A program made the translations under genes and the position numbers. Shown one piece after another: positions 24,970-35,341 of a stretch of DNA of 64,000 nucleotides (position 1 is its first letter; every line of letters begins with the position of its first letter). Below the pieces are notes generated by a model, which saw only the letters and a program-made list of their open reading frames with translations, was not told where the DNA came from and did no database searches. Source of the DNA: Castanea sativa (taxonomy: Eukaryota > Streptophyta > Magnoliopsida > Fagales > Fagaceae); NCBI RefSeq assembly GCF_040712315.1, contig NC_134013.1, positions 6,483,001 through 6,547,000 on the forward strand. The letters are read 5' to 3'.

Positions 24970-26096
24970 TAAAAGTTCAAAAAGCGTGTAAAATACCTTT
25001 GAACGTTTAGACCCCCAAATTACAAAATACCTAGACCCCCAAATTACAAAATACCAATTCAAGCTTAATATCAAACAAAGTGTGTGTGGAAAATGAACAT
25101 AAGCTTATAACAGAATTGATAAACAATCTAAACCAAATAAAATCATATTCACAGCAAAAATTAAATGGCAAATATTAAGGGAAGAGAGATGCAAACACAA
25201 GGACAACACAACGATGTGTTATCGAAGAGGAAACCGAAATCCTCGGCGTAAAACCTTTCTGCCGCCCTCCAAGCGGTCAATAATCCACTAAAGAATGTAG
25301 TTGGGATACATGGACAGCAGAAGACCCTCCAAGCCTAATCTACCCAGTATACCTAAGCCCTCTAAGCTCCTACTCCAATGAGGTTGCGCCGAACCTATTT
25401 CTTCTTTAGCTTACCGGATTCTGCTACAGCCCATAGCATCAACCAATATGAAATTAGTCCCTTCTTAACTACTTCCCAAAGCACTAAAGAGCCTTCTCAC
25501 AGATATGGGTATGGTGAGGAAAGATTTTGGTAATGTACCTCTCAAGGATGTAACAATGGAGAGAAAGAGAGTAGAGGAATTTGAAGAGTCTCTATGTGAA
25601 GATTGTGGATGAGTCAATCTTAGTCTTCTCTAGGGTTTTTCTCTCAAAATTCTCTCACTGGAAGCTCTTTACATTTCGTGGGTATAAGGGGTATTTATAC
25701 TGGAGAGAGAAAGGAATGCGAAGAGTCAGGTTTTTCAAAACAGAGCTGACTGGCAACTTGGCCTCACGACTTGATTGAGTCGCAAGTTCAAGCCGCGAGC
25801 AAACAGAATGGCCAGACTGGACTTTTTGTCCTGTAGTGCTCCAGCTAGCGTGACTGTTCATCTTCTCTGCATGCTTCACTTGTGTGCATCATCTGGCGGC
25901 TTGCAAGTCGCGAGCCACCCGCAAGATCCAGCCGCGAGTCCCTGCTTTACTACACAATCTTGAGTATTTCTTCACACTTTTTCACACACTACCCTTACAT
26001 GAATCCCACCTCAATACAAGGTTTCTAAGTGCTGAATTACAAGTAAATTGGCACAAAATAAAACCAACAAAATGGTTGATAAATTTCAACCTTACA
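24970..26096 (-). repeat. 5' LTR of the TR-GAG-like element (1127 bp)
   Basis: Direct repeat of 19609-20644. The inner terminus reads TA (plus strand) where the other LTR has TG. GATGA target duplication follows at 26097. Confidence 0.9.
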
Positions 26097-26895
26097 GATG
26101 AGTTGAAAAATAACTAGGTTGTTATTAACATAATGACAATCCAAATAAGCGTTATGCATTCATTACAAGCATTTATGTCAAGGAATAACAGACGAAGCAT
26201 TAGTAATAAAGGAGATGTGTACATAAAAGCACTGGTCTCTAACGCACTATCCGTTGGACTTAAATGCAGAGACTGATTTCCCTTTAAGGGAAATAGCAGC
26301 TACAAAAGAGAGAAAAGGAGGAACCGAAAGGTACACACAAAAACTTGGTCCAAAAACTACTCCTAAGTGAAATCTTTTCTCTAAGCTCCTTTTTTGACTT
26401 AATCATCGGAGTGTTTTTGGCAAACACCACGCCGGTGTATTCTTTTCCTAGTTTGAATTTTATTGTAGGTTTCATATCAGAGACGTACTCAACTATCTTC
26501 GTACATCAATGTAGGCGAAGAACTCAACTGCTGACTTTTTGCATCATCAGTTTTTTTTTTTTTTATATTTGGCATAATGGAATTTCAAGGGTTAATTGTA
26601 CTTTACCCACCTAAATCATGAGGTCAAGTTCAATCCCTCTGCTAAACTATAGAATCAAACAATCATCCTATTTGATAGATTCTGATAATAGGTAAAAATA
26701 AATGCCCATAGTCCGAAACAATTTTCATTAATTTCAACATTTTATATGAAAAATTTAGAAACTTAAAATGTGATAAATTCATTATGTGGATATTGCTCAA
26801 TTTTAGAATTTGTCATGTTAAAAACAGAAAATGTCTATTACCAATCAATTAGGGAATATTGCTTGATTTCATACTTTAGTAAGGGATTGAATTTA

Positions 26896-27172
26896 ATAAC
26901 TTAATATCCACCTTAGAGAAACCAAATTCTATGTTAAATGCATTAGAGAGAAATCGCGCGCACACACACATATATATTAATGGGAAAAGAGAAGCCATGC
27001 TTAATTCATGCATATTGATCATTTCACCTTTAACCTAGTTAATTTTATTCTTGATGCTGAATAGTGAATACCCAAAGTTTCCACATTATCAATATGTCAT
27101 GCTCATGCAACACATCTTTTTATTTTTCAACAATGAAACCATTAAATAAAGATAATCGAAAAGTAGTATAAT
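26896..27172. other. AT-rich spacer with (CA)n(TA)n tract
   Basis: A short GCGCGCACACACACATATAT tract is near 26956. No gene seen. Confidence 0.5.
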
Positions 27173-27483
27173 GAGCGTTTGGATAGCTTAAAATGTTTCA
27201 GCGTTTTGTGTTTCACATTTCTTTTTTATTTTACCAAAAGCGCATTCACGTGGGACACAGACTTGCCACGGGACCCGTTACTCTTTTCACGTTCACACAT
27301 TTCACTGGAATGACACTGTCAGTGAGTCCTGTGTACTGTTCACGAGTCCACAAACTTCACTTTTCAGCAACTTTTTCATTAAAAATGGGTCTCACGGTAC
27401 TATTCACACATTTAAAAATTATATTGTTACAATATTTTTTGTTTTTAATTTTTAACAAAATAAGCGGTATTCAAATGGACCCA
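27173..27483. mobile_element. Probable hAT-like MITE
   Basis: Starts GAGCGTTTGGATAGCTTA and ends TAAGCGGTATTCAAATGGACC, imperfect inverted ends. Contains the (A/G)CTGTTCAC..ACTATTCAC motifs common in such plant MITEs. Flanks TAGTATAA and TAGTAAGT share five leading bases, so the TSD is uncertain. Confidence 0.55.
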
Positions 27484-28229
27484 TAGTAAGTAAGCTTCAA
27501 GACACTTCATTTGGTTCTTTAGAGGTCTTATCATACCCTAATCTCAGAAATCTTATCCCATGTAACTTTTCTAATCAAGTTTAAAATCATTATCTGATAA
27601 AGTAAATTAAGCCATAAAAGTTTAACCAACCACTCATGAACTTTTAAATTATATATAATTGCATTCCTTTTTACTGTATATGTAGCCCCAGCTATGACAA
27701 TCTTGGTTTTGATCATAACAATTCATGTATCTGTTTGACAAAAAATAAGTGTTTTGAGGGGCCTAGGCAATAAGAGGACCGTAGACGTTTCTCAAGTTTG
27801 AACACATGACTAATAAATAATAAATATCCCTTACCAAAACTGTAAACAATGACCGACATCGATATATGATAGGATGATGCATGACAGAAACGTTTCAACT
27901 TGCAAAGTAGATTTTGGTCGTCTGATTTTCTCCAAAACCTTGGATTCTTCAATAGGCATAAAACCCCACCACCCATTAAATGATAAGATAAGACAGAAAG
28001 GAAAGAGGAGAGAAAAAGAGAGGGGTGGGGGAGGGGGGCCTGTATTGGGAACATGATTTTAACACTTAAAATCGTGTTTCTAAAATACGATTTCATCGTT
28101 TAAATAACATTTTAAGCGAAATTATGTTTTGAAAATATTATTTAAAATCATGTTTCTAACACAAAATTAAAAAAAAAAAATCTAAACACTCAAAAAGTTT
28201 CGAAAGCAATGTTAATTTAAAAAATATTA
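27484..28229. other. Intergenic AT-rich sequence
   Basis: Repeated short TTAAAATCGTGTTTCTAA-like phrases around 28055-28165 and a G-rich patch at 28020-28040. No gene recognised. Confidence 0.5.
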
Positions 28230-28589
28230 TTATTTTGAAAATTTGGCTGAGAGAGACATGGAAGGGGATTTCCAGACGTATGAAAAACGAAACCTTTTGC
28301 TAGAAAATTGATAATGTCTAATAGGTTGTGTTTTATTATTTGACCAATCAAGTTTTTTTGAACAAGACGGGGGAAGTAACATCATCAGAATTATCAAGAA
28401 AGAACAAAAACCCCCAAACCATATCAGGGGCAAAGTAAACATCAATTCCTCCACCTGGAATCTACCCAAGGCTGCCAGCCAAGATATCAACACATCTATT
28501 GACTTCTCTATCAAACTTGGATCAACATCCAGTTCTACAACTAATAAATAGGTAAAGCCCACAAATAATGCCAGAGCAATACCAATCAC
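28230..28589 (-). CDS. Unidentified small ORF with two hydrophobic segments
   Basis: 119 codons open. The N-terminal half has a likely membrane segment (IGIALALFVGFTYLLVVELDV) followed by an acidic stretch, and the second half has another (LPLIWFGGFCSFLIILMMLLPP). A possible donor (CAG/GTGGAG) falls after the first half, near 28460, so the real exon could be shorter. I do not recognise the family; no neighbouring exons were found. It could be a gene fragment or chance. Confidence 0.3.
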   Translation of the reverse strand: MIGIALALFVGFTYLLVVELDVDPSLIEKSIDVLISWLAALGRFQVEELMFTLPLIWFGGFCSFLIILMMLLPPSCSKKLDWSNNKTQPIRHYQFSSKRFRFSYVWKSPSMSLSAKFSK

Positions 28590-30060
28590 TTTTGTATTTA
28601 ACTTAACCTAGATCAGAGCAGGAGTTTCTAAATTTTGTTTACCTATTACCTTTAACTAAAAAAATAAAAAAACTTAAGTAAAGTAAAAAGTTCTCAATCC
28701 TAGTTTGAGTTGAACTAAAACTAGGACCCACACACAATATAAAACTCACAACAGTGATAGACGAGATGCACGTAGATAATTTCCTCTTGATAACATTTTT
28801 GTTCAGCAAAACCATTGTTGAACTTAAATTATAAGCGCTTTTTATTTAAATTATCTATTATTTGTAAGTCTTATATTACTTTTTTTTTTCTCAATTTCAT
28901 TTCAAATAATATAAATTTTAGTTTTTTTTCCCTAACTTTTTAAAAACAAGCTATTGAAAATAAGCAAACACTAATTTTATTTTTAAATATTGTTAACAGT
29001 GGTCTTAGTTGTAATTTTGGAGAATAAATGACACAGCAATTCAGTAACCGTTGAACTATTTAAAATGTCGCGCCAGCCATGTGATGGCCATGCGATGCGT
29101 CGGACCAACTGACAAGCCTATCCTAAATTTTTCCGTTTAAATAAAAAAATAAAAACAATAAGCAGTACTAACTACTTGGTAATAACTAATAAAATAAAAT
29201 AATCTTATTATTATTATAAAATAAAAGAAATAAAGTAATCTACTTCAACAGGTTGGTTGTTTTGGACATGATTGCGATTTACACAAATTTGAAAACACAG
29301 ACTTTGGCACCTTGTTACCAACCTTTCATTCATTATTTTATTATTATTTACCACCTTAATTACTAAAATTAGATAGACAAGTTTTTTTTTTTTGAAAGCA
29401 GATAGATAAGTTTAAGTATTAAAAGGGTTGCATTAGAAAGCAATGGTATGATTTTGTTTGTTTATTTACTTTTCATTCATTATTTTATTATCATTATTAT
29501 TTTTAGAGGAAGAGTTTTAATTTATAGTGATCGTTGTTGGTAATTGCTCTTCATTATTGACTAAAATATCAATTAACTTTTAGTGTAAGTAATGACAAAA
29601 TCTCAGATTTCTTATTCCAAAAAGACTTTAATATTATAAGTCTTGTATTTATATATTTCATTCATTATTTGGATTAATTGATGTTCTTTTCCGAAGCTTT
29701 TTTTAATATATTTTTTGGGTTTAAGATTTGTTTTATAGATGTAAGTTAACCTTAAATAATGAAGTGCCTGGATCCGAGATCAGAAACACGTGATGCATAA
29801 GAGAAATTGTACAAACCACAAGTCATCATTATTATTAATTAATCGTCAACCCAGTACTTCGTTTAAGAGCTTTTCTGCACTGCCTTCTTTTTAATTGTTT
29901 GCACTTTGCAGCATTATCGTGAAAAGCTGAAATGCACGGACAGATCCAAATTCAAATTTTTTTTAAAAATATATATATGTTTACTTGATAGAATAATTTT
30001 GCTTTGATTCTATTGCCATGCAGCAGGTGTGACTTTAAATGAAATTTGTAATTCATTCTC
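28590..30060. other. AT-rich intergenic sequence
   Basis: No gene recognised. Contains one tail-only footprint (29371-29413). Confidence 0.5.
29371..29413 (-). mobile_element. Tail-only retroposon footprint, 14-bp TSD
   Basis: AGATAGACAAGTTT and AGATAGATAAGTTT (one mismatch) flank T(9)GAAAGC, i.e. GCTTTC-A(n) on the minus strand. Confidence 0.65.
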
Positions 30061-30067
30061 GATTCAG

Positions 30068-33000
30068 ATGCTCAAGAATGGTGACCAAAACACAAAATAT
30101 TTCCATTGCCGATCCTCAGAAAGGAATAAGAGAAATTTCATAGCAGGTCTAGAGAATGAATTTGGTGACTGGATTGAGAATGAGGGCAGAATTGGTGATA
30201 TGATAGTTAACTACTACTCGGTTTTGTTTACCTCCTCAGATCCCCCGGCTCTTGACCCGGTTTTGTGTGGAGTTGAACCAAGAGTCAGCCCATCCATGAA
30301 TGTGGACCTAGATAGACCTTTTGAAGCAAACGAGGTAAGGGTTGCCCTGAAACAAATGGAGTCCAACACAGCTCCAGGGCCAGATGTGTTTCCTCCTTTA
30401 TTCTATAAACAGTTCTGGGACGAGGTGGGGTCTGAGGTGTCTGATGCTGTGCTCTCGGTTCTCAATTTAGGTAAAATTCCTGAAGCTCTTAACCATACTT
30501 TTTTAACTCTTATTCCTAAAGTTAAGAGTGCTCGGCGGGTGACGAATTTCCGCCCAATAAGTTTAAGTAATGTTTTGTACAAACTCATTGCAAAGGTTCT
30601 TGCTAGTTGCTTGAAACCCCTCCTCCCCTAGATCATTTCGGAAACCCAGAGTGCCTTTATGTCGGAAAGGATCATCACTGACAATATCCTTATTGCTCAT
30701 GAGATGCTACACCACTTGCAGTCTAAGAGAACGGGTAAATTGGGCTTCATGGCTCTAAAGCTTGATATGAGCAAAGCCTACGACCGGGTTGAATGGATTT
30801 TCTTGAGCAGATTATGATGAAGATGGGATTCAGTCAAAAATTTATTAGTCTCATTTCTATGTGCATTCGGTTGGTTACATATTCAATAATGTTAAATGGC
30901 CAACCTCACGGTCTCATCACTTCGGGAAGGGGTCTCCGTCAGGGAGACCCCCTTTCCCCGTATCTGTTTTTATTGGTTACTGAGGGTTTTCATGCCCTTC
31001 TCAAGAAGGCAGAATCAGATGGGGAAATAATGGGTGTGTCTCTGTGTGCTGCGTGGCCACATGTGTCTCATCTACTCTTTGCTGATGATAGTGTGGTGTT
31101 CTGTGGTGCTACGATCTTGGAATGTGCTAAAATTCAATCTTTCTTGCACCTATATGAACAAGCCTCAGGTCAGAATATCAACAGGGGAAAAATGAATATT
31201 TTCTTCAGCTCAAACACCTCGGCCCAGATAAAACATGAATATCAAGATTTCTTGGGAGTACCTATAATTCAGGCTTATGATCAGTATCTGGGCTTGCCGT
31301 CCCTTGTTGGTAGGCATAAAAAGAAGTCCTTTAGCATGATAAAGGAAAAAATCTGGACTAAAGGGGTGGAAGAAGAAGTTGCTGTCGCAAGCGGGGAGGG
31401 AAATACTTATCAAGGCGGTGATCCAAGCAATCCTAACCTACACAATATCCTGTTTCAAGTTGCCCGAGGGACTTATCAAGGAGATTGAAACCTTAATTAG
31501 GAAATTCTGGTGGGGTTACAAGGGTGAGTAGAGGAAGATCCATTGGGTTAGTTGGGAAAAGCTTTGTCTCCCAAAGAATGAAAGTGGGATGGGATTCCGT
31601 GAATTAAACAGTTCCAATGATTCCCTTCTAGCTAAGCAGGTTTGACGTCTCAGTACCCAGGAAAACTCCCTGTTTCATAGAGCGTTCAAGGCGAAGTTCT
31701 TTCCCCATTGCTCCATCATGGATTGTGTTTCAACAAATAAAGGGTCCTATGCTTGGAAAAGCCTTTTCCAAGCAAGACACGTTATTGAATTGGGATCAGT
31801 TTGGAGAGTTGGTGATGGGAAGTCTATCCAGATTAGAACTGATAGGTGGCTGCCAAAGGCTTCGTGCCCAAAAATAGTCTCTCCTTTGTTAAATCTTCCT
31901 CAAAATGCTAGTGTCAGCGATCTGATAAACGCTGAGTCCCATTCCTGGAAAGTGGATTTGGTTAAGCAGGAGTTCATCCCCTAAGAAGCAAACCTTATCC
32001 TCGGCATCCCACTTAGTTACCAAGTCAAGCCTGACAAGTAGGTTTGGTTCCCAACCCCTCAAGGTGAATTCTCTACGCGAAGTGCATATAAACTCCTTGC
32101 TATATCCAAGTGTATAGTGATGCCTTCTTGCTCAAATCCGGACTGAATCCATTTGATGTGGAATTGCATTTGGTCTCTACAAGTTCCCCATAAAGTCAAG
32201 CATATGATTTGGAGGGCCTTGCATAATTCTCTCCCTACTCTTTGCAACCTTTGGCGACGAAAAGTTGTTGGTTCAGCCCTTTGCACGAGTTGTAAATCAG
32301 ATTGTGAAAATGTAGTGCATGTCTTATAGGGTTGTGCCTTACTCATGTTGATTTGGGAGACGAATGAAGTGGTTACTAAACTACACAGGTACAAGTTTGT
32401 GGAGTTTGCTGATTTGTGGGAAATGCTAATGAAAATGAGGGAAAGGCTTGACATTAATCTTATGGCATTGATCTTCTGGCTTATTTGGTCTAGAAGAAAT
32501 GCAGTTCGGGTTGGTGAGCTCTCCATCGAGGCCAATCAAATCCGTAAGAAGGCTGAGGAGCTCCTCCATGATTTCAAACAAGCCAATGGGTTCAAGGTAC
32601 ACCGCCCTCTGATGCCAGCAAATCCTGTCCGTTGGTCCCTTCCAATATTTCCTCTGTACAAGGTAAATTTTGACGGGGCCATTTTCTCTTCGATAGGAGC
32701 TGCTGGTTTGGGTGTTGTTGTGCGTGATCATTCAGGATATGTTACTGGGGCCATGACAGAAAGAGTCTTTCTCCCTTCTTCGCCAGCTGTGGTTGAAGCT
32801 TTGGCATGCAAGAGGGCTCTTGTTTTCGCAAATGAGCTGAGCATTTTTGAAGTTTCTGTTGAGGGATGTAGAGGTCATTATTAAGGCCATCCTAGTAGGG
32901 GACTCTGCCAATCTGGAATTTGGTCATGTGATTAGTGACATTTTGTCTATTGCTGGATGTTTTCGCTCTTGTATCTTCTCCCATGTAAATCGCTTAGGCA

Positions 33001-33176
33001 ATTTCGTTGCCCACTTTCTTGCCAAGAAATCTGTTTCTGGCAATGAGCTACAGGTTTGGATTGAATCCTCTCCTGATGATATAGCTCCTCTTGTAACTCG
33101 AGACATACTGTGTTCCGTTTAGAGTTCAATAATACTTGCCTGGCCTTTGGGTTCGGATTCTCAAAAAAAAAAAAAA
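30068..33176 (+). pseudogene. 5'-truncated LINE (L1-type non-LTR retrotransposon)
   Basis: Reads as an ORF2 C-terminal two-thirds. Starts at MLKNGDQNTKYFHCRSS (pre-RT linker), then RT with APGPD, FRPISLSNVLYKLIAK, GLRQGDPLSPYLF and the catalytic FADD at ~31078. A zinc-finger RVT region follows around 32200-32330 (WRALHNSLPTLCNLW then C-x2-C). RNase H (VNFDGAIF...GLGVVVRDHSG) runs from ~32660 to a stop at 33122. The APE endonuclease and ORF1 are missing. Decay: in-frame stops at about 30628, 31529, 31643, 31982, 32038 and 32143; frameshifts near 31360 and 32865. Ends TTCGGATTCTC plus fourteen A (33163-33176). No 5' target duplication matching the GGTTTTAGAG after the tail was found. Confidence 0.9.
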
Positions 33177-33690
33177 GGTTTTAGAGTTTCGGTTTTGTCT
33201 CAATCAAAAGGATTTTAACCAAGGTGTGACAATGTTTGTGTAATCAAACCTAATTGAACATTATTAAATGAATCATAACTAATAGACAAATCAAGCTAAC
33301 TTGATAAAAGAAGAAGATGATGAAATCTATATATTATATTTAAAAAGCTGAAAGCCGAAAGTCGAAAGCTGAAACAGAACATTTATTGTTATTATCCCCT
33401 TTGATTTATATCAGTATAGTATTTCAGTCCAATCGGTCCCATTTGGTCCACTTTAGTTCTTTCAGTTGATTCAGTCTAATCTAGTTCAATCCATTTTGAA
33501 CCAACTAGACCTTAATTTGATTCTTTTTGTTGGTTGCCTTCTTAATTTAGGCTTAAAATTTTATTTTATTTTTCTATATATATTTTTTAATATTGTTGAA
33601 TATGTTCAAATTAGTCAATTAAAAAAAAAAGTCAATTTAATAACATCTTTTTTTTTGTTTGTTTATATGAAACAATATTATAATTATGTA

Positions 33691-33762
<72 letters not shown>

Positions 33763-35341
33763 CATTTTTTTCATGCATGGCGGAAGATTGCGACTAATGA
33801 AATTAAATTTACTTGCATTAACGAACTTGAGATACTCAAGTATACTTTGAGAGTGAGCTTAAATTTAACTAAATGGAGATTACAAAGAAAACAAACAGGA
33901 TTTAAAAATTTTAAAAAAAAATTATGGAGTTGAACAGTGTTAGTATTATTTCTAGTTAAGTGATGTTTTTATTTATACTTAAGTTCTGATAGTTATGGTC
34001 AGATCTCGTTGGACACATGCCTTTATAACCTCAATTTTTTGGACAGTTTTTAGGATGCGTTGTTGAACTTTTGTCCAATAAGATCCAAATCACACTAATA
34101 TATATATCTTAAATATTAAAACTACCTTCTTAGTCAATACTACATGTTTGTCATGTAATAAAGCACATATTGCAAATACCTCTTGTTGTTCAAATGCTGA
34201 GTGTGTGTCTCCATCATGAATAATTGTTCGATATTTCGAAAACAATACTCTCTCTTCTCATATAATAGAAGAAAAATCATTAGTGTGAGAGGGATCGGTA
34301 TTCGGCAGTTTTGAATTATTGAATAACTTTTCCTCTTTGGCCTCGTCTCCCCTTTTTGTCATTTGTCACGCGTTGGCTTATGGTAGTTTGAAGTTTTAAA
34401 TATAGATATTAGACTATACTCAAATACTCCTATAAACAAAACGAGCAGGCGCACATCAAAGAGAAGTTCGAATTCTTGTTGATTTGATTTGATTTTTTCT
34501 TAGTTTATGCTTAATTTATTTGGTTTTATTATTTATTTTTCTTTACTTTATCCTAAACACATGCAGAAATCCTCCCATACCTCACGGAATTTTTAAAAAT
34601 TTTTTGGGGCAGGTACCATACCTCATGGATTTTGATTATATTTAAATCTGGGAAATTAAAAATCAAGTGATTTGAGTAACCATTACTAGTATAAATAGAT
34701 GGTTATGAATTTTAATAACAAATTATAAATCTGAACATTGAAGATTTTGTTCCAACAAAAACATTTGTCATATTGATTTAAAATAGTATTTTACTTCCAA
34801 GTCATATCAAATCCACCTATTAGTAAGGCTTAAATCTATAAATAAATTTAATTTGCTAAAATAAATTGTCTTCACAAGTTATTCACACTATTTAAATTAA
34901 AAACCGATTCAAATTCTTCTCAAATATTTCTGTCCAACTGAACCAGAAATGTGAGAAAGATCACGTAGCCTAGCAGATTGGGGTAGATTGATTTGGGTTT
35001 TTTTTTTTTTTTTTTCTCTATTATTTTTTAATATCGCATTGCCTAAAATTTAACATCATTTTAATCTGATTTAGAATTGTAATTTCGAGACCTTTAACAT
35101 AGAGCTTAGTAGTTTTCATAACCATAGAGTAGTAGCTTACATTTCACTCACAAGCCAATAAACAGAGAAGAAAAAGAACCCAAAAAAATAAAATAAAATA
35201 AAGAGAGAAGAAGAGAAGAAGCAGTACATCTGATGATAATAGCTAATTACAGCAGATTAACCATACAATTATTAATTATGACGGTCTCGTGTTTGTTAGG
35301 TTTCATCTACTTACATGTTTTCTCCGGCATGACGAATTCAT
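33177..35341. other. Intergenic sequence and serpin 3' UTR
   Basis: AT-rich with a long (TA)n tract. The last ~200 bases before 35342 are probably the serpin 3' UTR (minus strand). No other gene seen. Confidence 0.55.
33694..33761. repeat. (TA)n microsatellite
   Basis: About 34 uninterrupted TA units. Confidence 0.95.

Larger units (their letters stand above)
19609..26096 (-). mobile_element. Non-autonomous LTR retrotransposon with gag-like ORF only (TR-GAG-like)
   Basis: 6,488 bp flanked by GATGA at 19604-19608 and 26097-26101. Both LTRs, a PBS, a PPT and one gag-like ORF are present, all consistent with minus-strand orientation. No protease, integrase, RT or RNase H was recognised in the 4.3 kb interior. 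The LTRs begin TGTAAGGTTG (minus strand); the distal 3' LTR ends in CA. Gag type (two CCHC knuckles) and the initiator-Met PBS suggest Copia affinity. Confidence 0.88.
19598..26554. mobile_element. Solo LTR (~455 bp) split near its edge by a later LTR element
   Basis: GTTTT at 19598-19602 and at 26550-26554 is the 5-bp target duplication. Between them the sequence starts TGATGA (19603) and ends CATCATCA (26549), inverted LTR termini. After removing the inserted element (19609-26096) and one copy of its own TSD, about 455 bp remain, mostly at 26102-26549. No coding sequence. An internal partner was never seen, hence solo LTR. Confidence 0.75.
16101..26895. repeat. Segmental tandem duplication, right copy, expanded by insertions
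   Basis: Homologous in order and orientation to 13060-16078. It is interrupted by a foldback element (17079-18265), an LTR-like fragment (18705-19292, which replaced about 370 bp present in the left copy), and a solo LTR with a nested LTR element (19598-26554). Without these it is about the size of the left copy. Confidence 0.82.

Noticed and set aside
32059..32731. Minus-strand ORFs of 158 and 101 codons
   Set aside because: Antisense to the LINE zf-RVT/RNase H region; no recognisable protein.
33694..33761. Functional significance of the long TA tract
   Set aside because: Ordinary microsatellite; the ORF through it is a Tyr/Ile repeat artefact.
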